Shown: one piece after another, positions 58,657-64,000 of the stretch | Layout: each line of letters begins with the position of its first letter | Position numbering within the stretch: position 1 is the first letter of the stretch | Assembly: GCA_965644315.1 (NCBI GenBank) | Contig: CBFFRQ010000089.1 | Location: forward strand, 744,001-808,000 | Direction: 5' to 3' | From: Caecitellus pseudoparvulus | Taxonomy: Eukaryota; Bigyra: Bicosoecida | Length of the DNA stretch: 64,000 nucleotides | Program-made: the position numbers and the translations under genes | Notes under the pieces: model-generated | Databases searched by the model: none | What the model was told of the DNA's origin: nothing | What the model saw: only the letters and a program-made list of their open reading frames with translations

Positions 58657-61600
58657 ATGGCGCAGGCATCTGACGCAGCTGCGAAGGACAAGTATGTCGC
58701 AAGGGTGAATGCGTACCTCAGTGACTCGTCAGACTCCATTGACAGTGCGCGGTTCGGCGCGCCGTCAGACTTGGCCGACTTTCTGGACGCCGGGCATGTG
58801 TACCGCGACAGCGACAAGGAGAGCTCGACAGCTCCCTGGCCGTCCCAGGTGAGTGATGGTGGAGGGATTGGATAGCGCCTGGTACATTTTCATAGTTTCC
58901 ATGGGGGGGTCTGCGTCTGTGCGCCTCTCCGGCTGCATGCTCCCGGCTGGCTGAGTGGCGTCGGTTGGAGCGCGGAAATACAGCGCAAGCCGCTGCGCGC
59001 TCCACACCTGACGGCGCTAGTCGCCCCTCCTGCACTGCAGCTCTGTGCGCGTAGTGAAACATGTGTGCTGTGTATCCATTCTGGCCGCCCTGCTCCCCAC
59101 GCATTGTCCCCCCCGCCTCATTCTCTCTTCCTTGCTGCCTGGCTCAGGTGGAGGTCACATCCAGCCAGCCGCTGCCTCAGGCGGTGCAGCACCTGATCGC
59201 CGAGCCTGAGATTGTGCTGCAGCAAGGCCTGCTGGCCGAGATTCACCGCGCCTGGGCAGTGCGCGACAACAGGCTGGTGGTGTGGGGCCTGCACGACACG
59301 ACAGACGTCAGCGTGCATGAGGAGGAGCAGGTCATTCGCAGTCTGGCCCTGGTCATGCCCCGCCCCGGCGTCTTCAGCCGTGACGTGCGGTATCTGTTGG
59401 TCCTGGCCACGCCAGTGCTGGTGCGCATCCTGGCGGTGTCGTTTGAGCCTGTGGAGGGGGGCTCAGGGCCCTTTGCTGGGCGCCTGGTGCTGACACCCAC
59501 CATGTCCACGGGAACCGACGGCAACCGCATCAACGCCATCGCCGGTACAGCCCACGGGCGCGTCTTCCTTGCCGGCGACTCGGGCGTCTTGCAGGAGCTG
59601 GTGTATGACTCCGAGCGCAGCCACGCCGGGTCCTTGTCAGGGGCCATGGGTCTGCGCAAGCGCCTCCGCACCTGCGAACACCCAGTCGGCGCCCTGGCCT
59701 CTGTCATGTACGCGGTGGTGGGGGACTTGCTCGGCACGCCTGAGCGCCTCGTGGCGCTGGCTGTGGACCACTACCGCGGCATGCTGTGGGCTGCCGATGC
59801 AGTGGGCGGCATCACCCTCTGGTCTCTGGGCCGGGAGGGGGATACGCTGTCGCATGTGGACAGCCTCCGGGACCCCAACGCCGCCTGCCTGGCGCGCCTG
59901 CAGGCCGGATCCGGGTGGCTGGGCTCCGGCAGTGGGCGGGTGCTGGTGGGCCGCTCCACGCCCTTCACCGGCCTGCACGTCATCCCCCCTTGCGTCAGCA
60001 ACCGCACACACCTCGTGGCTGTCACCGCCTCCGGTGGCCGCGCATTCTTCACCAGCTGCGCGTCGGGTCTGGCAGAGGCCAGGGCCAGCAAGGGCCTCTC
60101 CCGCGACGGCCGTGCGCGGGTGGCCAGCGGCATCGTCGTGCTGCGTTTCGCGCCGCCACCGGCGTCCATGTCGGCGTCCAGCGAGCAGGGCGGGGGGGCC
60201 TCCTCTGACGCGCCGTCGGTGTTTGTGGGCGAGTCCGACTTCGCCGACGGCGTGACCTTGCTGGCTGGCGCCATGGGGGACGGCGGCAGCGACACGCTGG
60301 TCGCCACGTCAGTGTGCCCAGAGAGCCTCCGGGCTCGGTCCGGGCACCGGTCCGTGCTGGGCGGCAGCAGCCAGGGCGTTCTGGAGGAGACACGCACCCT
60401 GAGCGCCGTGCAGGGCAAGGTGTATGCGATCCAGGCCCAGCCGACACTGAGCGTGGTGGAGGGGGGGCATTTCTCACGCGCTGGGGCGCTGGCCGTGGAG
60501 GGGGGGGACGCCGTGGCGCTGCCCCCTTCGTCCACGGCGCTGGTGGCGGCACAGGGCCTCGCCGGCACCGCCGCGGACCTGACCTCCTCCCTCTCCACAC
60601 CCCTGGAGGCCATCGGGGGCCTCATGGCGTCTGTGTTGGGCGGCACCAAGCGGCCTCGCCCCGTCGCGCCAACCACGTCCTTTGGCCAAGAAATGTCGGC
60701 ACGCCTGGGCCCTGGCACTGCGAGCACCCTGTCTGCCCTGCCACACGGCACGCAGCTGGCGTACCTGGCCGCCCTACGGCGCCTGGGTGCCGGCAACATG
60801 CTGGTGAAGGACCACATCGTGCGCATGGTGCAGGTGCTCTCAACATACGCCAACCAGGTGCACCCTGGGCGAGTGCGGCGGTGGTACGTCCTCACGCACG
60901 CCGGCGTGCACACCATCACGCACTTCCGGCCGGTGGACCAGGTGGCTGCCTTGCTCCTCGCGGTGCGGGAGGACCTCACCGCCTCCTCGCACACCAAGAC
61001 CCTCCTGGACCGCCACGGCGAGGTGGAGCTGTGTGCCGCTGTCGCCGCCGCGGCAGCCTCTGGCTCCGAGGCAGTGCTGCCCCACCCCTCCCGCTCTGTG
61101 CACGCCATCTCCCGGGATGAACAGCTGTCCGCAGCCCTAGCTCAGTACGCTGTGGGGGCGCTGCAGCGTCTGGGCGGCACAGCAGCGCTGGCTGGCGGCG
61201 CAGGCGCCGGACTCAAGTACTCCAACAAGCTGCGCGGGATCCACCTGCACATTCGGCGCCTGCTGGGGGCTGTGTGGACCGCACCCATCCTCACCGTCAC
61301 CAACAAGCACCTGCTCACTGGCTCAGGCGCTGCCGGCTCAGGCGGCGAGCTGTCCCCCGAACAGCGCAAGACAGTCGAGGCGTCGGCGCGGTGGAGCGAG
61401 GCGGAGGTCCAGGCCATCATCAACGGCCTGGAGTCTGCCCGTGCCCTGCTGGGCCGCATCTTCGGAGAGCGCGTCCTGACCACGCCCACGCAGCACCTCG
61501 TCGCAGACGCCCAGTACCACGCCGCCGCGCAGGGGGTGTGGGGCGGCACAGACGCCGCTGCCCGCACGCAAGCCCTCAACGCCGCGGAGAGCGCCGCTGC

Positions 61601-63827
61601 CTCCATGACTGCCGTCTTCCTGGAGCGCGCGCAGCAGGCTCTGCACCTGGTGTGCGTGCTGGCCCACCCCGCCGCCAGGGTGGGAGTCGCCTTCCGCAGC
61701 CTGCCCAAGGACACGGCTGCCCGCGCCTCCACCCTGACCCTGGAGGAGGTCACGACGTCCACTGACCGCTCCCTCGTCGTGCGCCTCCTGCACAACGTGA
61801 CGGCGGCGCTGCAGGAGGCGCCCCGAGCTGGCACCGCCGGCAGCCCAGACAGCGTCCTGCACAGCCTCGCCGAGACGTTGGGCAACAAGTGCCCTGATTT
61901 CTTCGCGCCGGAGGATTCTGCACTGTGGAATGCGCTGCGGGAGCTGGATGCCGCGGCACGGCACTCTGCCGGAAACATTGACGGCCGGGCACGCCTGGTG
62001 GCGTCTGCCGTGCAGCGCACCCTGGATGCTGTCAGTGGCGGCCGCCTCTCTCGCTGCATCGCCACGGTGCTGCCCGTGTTCGAGCGCTTGGTGCGCCTGG
62101 GCGAGTGTGGCAAGGTCGTCACCATTGTGCTGCGCATGGTGCAGGTGGCCGAGGCGGACGTGTTCCGACATGAACATGAAGAACAGCAAGCCCTCCTGTC
62201 CCTGCTTGAGCGCGGTGTGGAGGGGGAGGGCCACCCCGTCGGCACGCGGGCGTTCAGTGCGCGCAAGCTGCTCGAAGCGTACGACGCAGACACTGCCGCT
62301 GGCACCGTGCGCTCCGCTGCTCTGGAGCGCAGCTGGGCGGCTGGGCTGGTGTGTGGGGCCATGCTGCACGCGTGGCAGACAGCCCTGAGCCTCGCCAGTG
62401 ACGCCGCTGCCAATGGCGCGCTGGTGCAGAAAGTCATCGCCTTCGCGCGGACACGGTCTGCGGGGCCGGAGCCCACGTCGGCTGCGCCCACTCACCGCCA
62501 GTTGCTGGCGTTCCTGGCCTGCACGACGCTGGACGTCGTTCGCACGTCCCACCCGCCCCTGCACTTCGCCTTGTACTGGTGGCTCAACACGACTTCCCCC
62601 GCCAACGCCACCCTGGCCACCGCCTCCGATGCGCTCAGCACGCTGCTCCTGCTGGACTCGGCCATCGTCCCGGTGTTCCTGCGTGACGGCGCCAAGGACC
62701 TCCCTCGCCTGCACTTGTACTACAAGGTGCAAGGCCTGCCTGTGCTCGCTGCCCGGGTGCAACACGCGCTGTACGAGAACACACGGGACACGGAGGTGGC
62801 CCTGGCTCACTTGCAACAGGCTGTGCAGGAGCTGGAGGCGGTGCAGGCTGATGCGCTGTCCGCGCAAACTGACATCAGCGGGGTCGTCGCGCGCTGGCGT
62901 GGGGAGCTGGCCGAGGCCACCCTGCAGAGCGGCATCCTTGCGAGCCTCACCGCCCGCCTGCAGCGTGGGGATGGCTCTGGTGCTGCGGCACCGCTGGCCG
63001 AGGCGGTGACGCGCTTGCAGCACAACCGCCTGCGCCCCGACGTGCTCATGGCAGTGTGCGAGGAACTGGGCGAGGTGGGGCACCAGCTCCGCGTCCTGCA
63101 CGTCATTGGCGCCCCCCAGAATGCGCCCCTGGTGTCCATGCTGTGGGAGCAGCTCGTCGCTTCCACCGAGCGCGAGTGCCAGGCAGCCGAGGCTGGCGGC
63201 GGAGCCACAGCAGGTAGCAGGCCACACTGGCGGAGCGTCGAGGCGCAGCTCATCGGGCGCGCCGGGCAACTTGGGCGCGAACTGTACACACCCCCAGAGC
63301 AGCTGCCAGCGGGGGCATTCACAGCGTTTCCAGTCAGCACGGTTGTCAGGGTGCTGGAGGAGCATGCGGTCGTTGCGGGCTGGGTGCGGTCTCCGGACTA
63401 CGATTGTGGGTGGGTGGCCCTGCAAGTGCTGGGTGAGGCGGGCGTGCCGTGGCTGGAGCGCTACCATGCGTACGCGGACCTCCTGGACCAGCGCTCGGCA
63501 GCTGATGCCACCACGCTCACGCTCATCCGTGCCACGCTGACTCTGGTCAAGGCGTGGGTGGAGGCTGCAAGCGCTCCACACAGCGGGGCCGCCACGGGGG
63601 AGCATGGCGCGCAAGTGCGGCACACCCTGTACGGCGCTGCGAACGGCATTCTGGGGGCACTGCAAGGGTGGTCTAGGCGAGTGGCTGCCGCCTGCGATGC
63701 CGTCGTGGATGTCCAAGCCAACGCAGAGGAAGAGGAGGCAGCTGTGAAACGTACGCGTGCGGCGCTTCGGGAGTTCTTGCAGAGGTGGGGCGGCATGGGC
63801 GGCGCGGGGGGTGGCTCGCTCTTGTAA
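58657..63827 (+). CDS. NUP155: Nup155/Nup170 inner-ring nucleoporin, two exons
   Basis: Scaffold nucleoporin of the inner ring of the nuclear pore complex. Exons 58657-58848 and 59148-63827 (phase 0) give 1623 aa, somewhat longer than human Nup155 (1391). The N-terminal beta-propeller shows QGLLAEIHRAWAVRDNRLVV, RPGVFSRDVRYLLVLATPV, NAIAGTAHGRVFLAGDSG and RLVALAVDHYRGMLWA, matching the Nup155 blade sequences. Near 60880 the YVLTHAGVHTITHFRPVDQV stretch corresponds to the conserved LRPVDQL segment. From about residue 650 on it is alpha-solenoid, ending in a long C-terminal helical region. The 299-bp intron is several times longer than most in the window. It starts about 200 bp after the glutaminase stop. 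Confident family call; the short first exon is plausible from phase, GTGAGT donor and CAG acceptor. Confidence 0.93.
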
Positions 63828-64000
63828 AGCGGTGCAAGTGCGCAATGCAAGGCATTATCCTGTGTTGCAGAGGTTGGAACCCTCATTCCCTTGCACCATG
63901 TGCGCCATGCTCTTTTCACAAAGTTCTCTCGAGAGCCGAAGAATTCGCGAATGAGTGTGCAGGCTGCCGCTCCCCACCCACCAGGCATTCTGCAAAGCCT
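63828..64000 (+). other. Downstream of Nup155; possible start of another gene at 63951
   Basis: After the Nup155 stop the sequence becomes AT-richer (3' untranslated). An ATG at 63951 opens a plus-strand frame (MSVQAAAPHPPGILQ) that runs out of the window. Too short to judge. Confidence 0.2.

Noticed and set aside
61338-63845. 835-residue open frame on the minus strand opposite Nup155 (and a 449-residue one at 61142-62491)
   Set aside because: Long antisense frames are common in GC-rich coding DNA. The composition is Arg/Gln/His-rich without any domain, and the plus strand is clearly Nup155.
1-64000. CRISPR arrays, prophage, insertion sequences, tRNA or rRNA genes
   Set aside because: None could be recognised by eye; the window is eukaryotic, and no transposase, integrase or reverse-transcriptase motif was seen in the translated frames. 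A tRNA scan would be needed to exclude small RNA genes in the gaps.

Overview
The window is nuclear DNA of a unicellular eukaryote. It is GC-rich and very compact: neighbouring genes are usually 10-350 bp apart and one tail-to-tail pair overlaps. Introns are few and short (about 55-115 bp, two possible larger ones) with GTGAGT, GTGCGT or GTACGT donors and CAG acceptors. The gene content (adenine glycosylase, CDC45, kinesin, Nup155, PDK1, animal-type glutaminase, tryptophan 2,3-dioxygenase) excludes bacteria. A CEP43/FOP homologue points to a lineage with centrioles or flagella. No plastid gene is seen. Huge RCC1-like/IPT/multi-TM proteins are typical of free-living protists. I cannot name the species; a flagellated protist is my best inference.

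Layout. 1-5 kb: 3' part of MutY (+), CEP43-like (-), SLC33A1-type acetyl-CoA transporter (-). 5.2-14 kb: APC amino-acid/polyamine permease (+), overlapping tail-to-tail a 2001-residue kinesin (-), then a secreted orphan protein (-). 14-25 kb, all minus strand: CDC45, a nucleoplasmin-like histone chaperone, a C1D/Rrp47-type exosome cofactor, tryptophan 2,3-dioxygenase, and a PPR-like protein with a long low-complexity tail. 25.8-28.2 kb: PDK1-like kinase (-). 28.5-33.4 kb: two tandem paralogous regulators (+), the second with a Zn2Cys6 cluster. 33.4-34.6 kb: FAXC/metaxin-like GST-fold membrane protein (-). 35.1-53.5 kb: two 9-kb single-exon genes facing each other, encoding about 3000-residue membrane proteins. 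54.1-58.5 kb: a fused double glutaminase with ankyrin repeats (+). 58.7-63.8 kb: Nup155 (+).

The most notable structure is the inverted pair of giant genes, symmetrical about 44.2 kb. Two blocks (1355 bp and 3072 bp) match without net length change, and the 3072-bp block is almost identical. The RCC1-like ectodomain between them (3.8 kb) and the extreme C-termini have diverged strongly. This suggests gene conversion keeps the membrane core uniform while the extracellular propeller diversifies. The second highlight is the glutaminase: its whole module (EF-hand-like region plus catalytic domain) is duplicated in one polypeptide, and the second copy has lost the catalytic serine and most substrate contacts. 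Other points worth a second look are a kinesin with a large N-terminal extension and a degenerate EF-hand, a PDK1 without its activation-loop serine, a MutY with an altered 8-oxoG-reading loop, and the Zn2Cys6 regulator pair.

The genes do not form one pathway. Three adjacent ones (CDC45, histone chaperone, C1D) are nuclear DNA/RNA functions, but their proximity may be accidental. Exon joins were deduced by eye from splice motifs, reading phase and remembered family alignments. Most short 5' exons are therefore less certain than the long exons.
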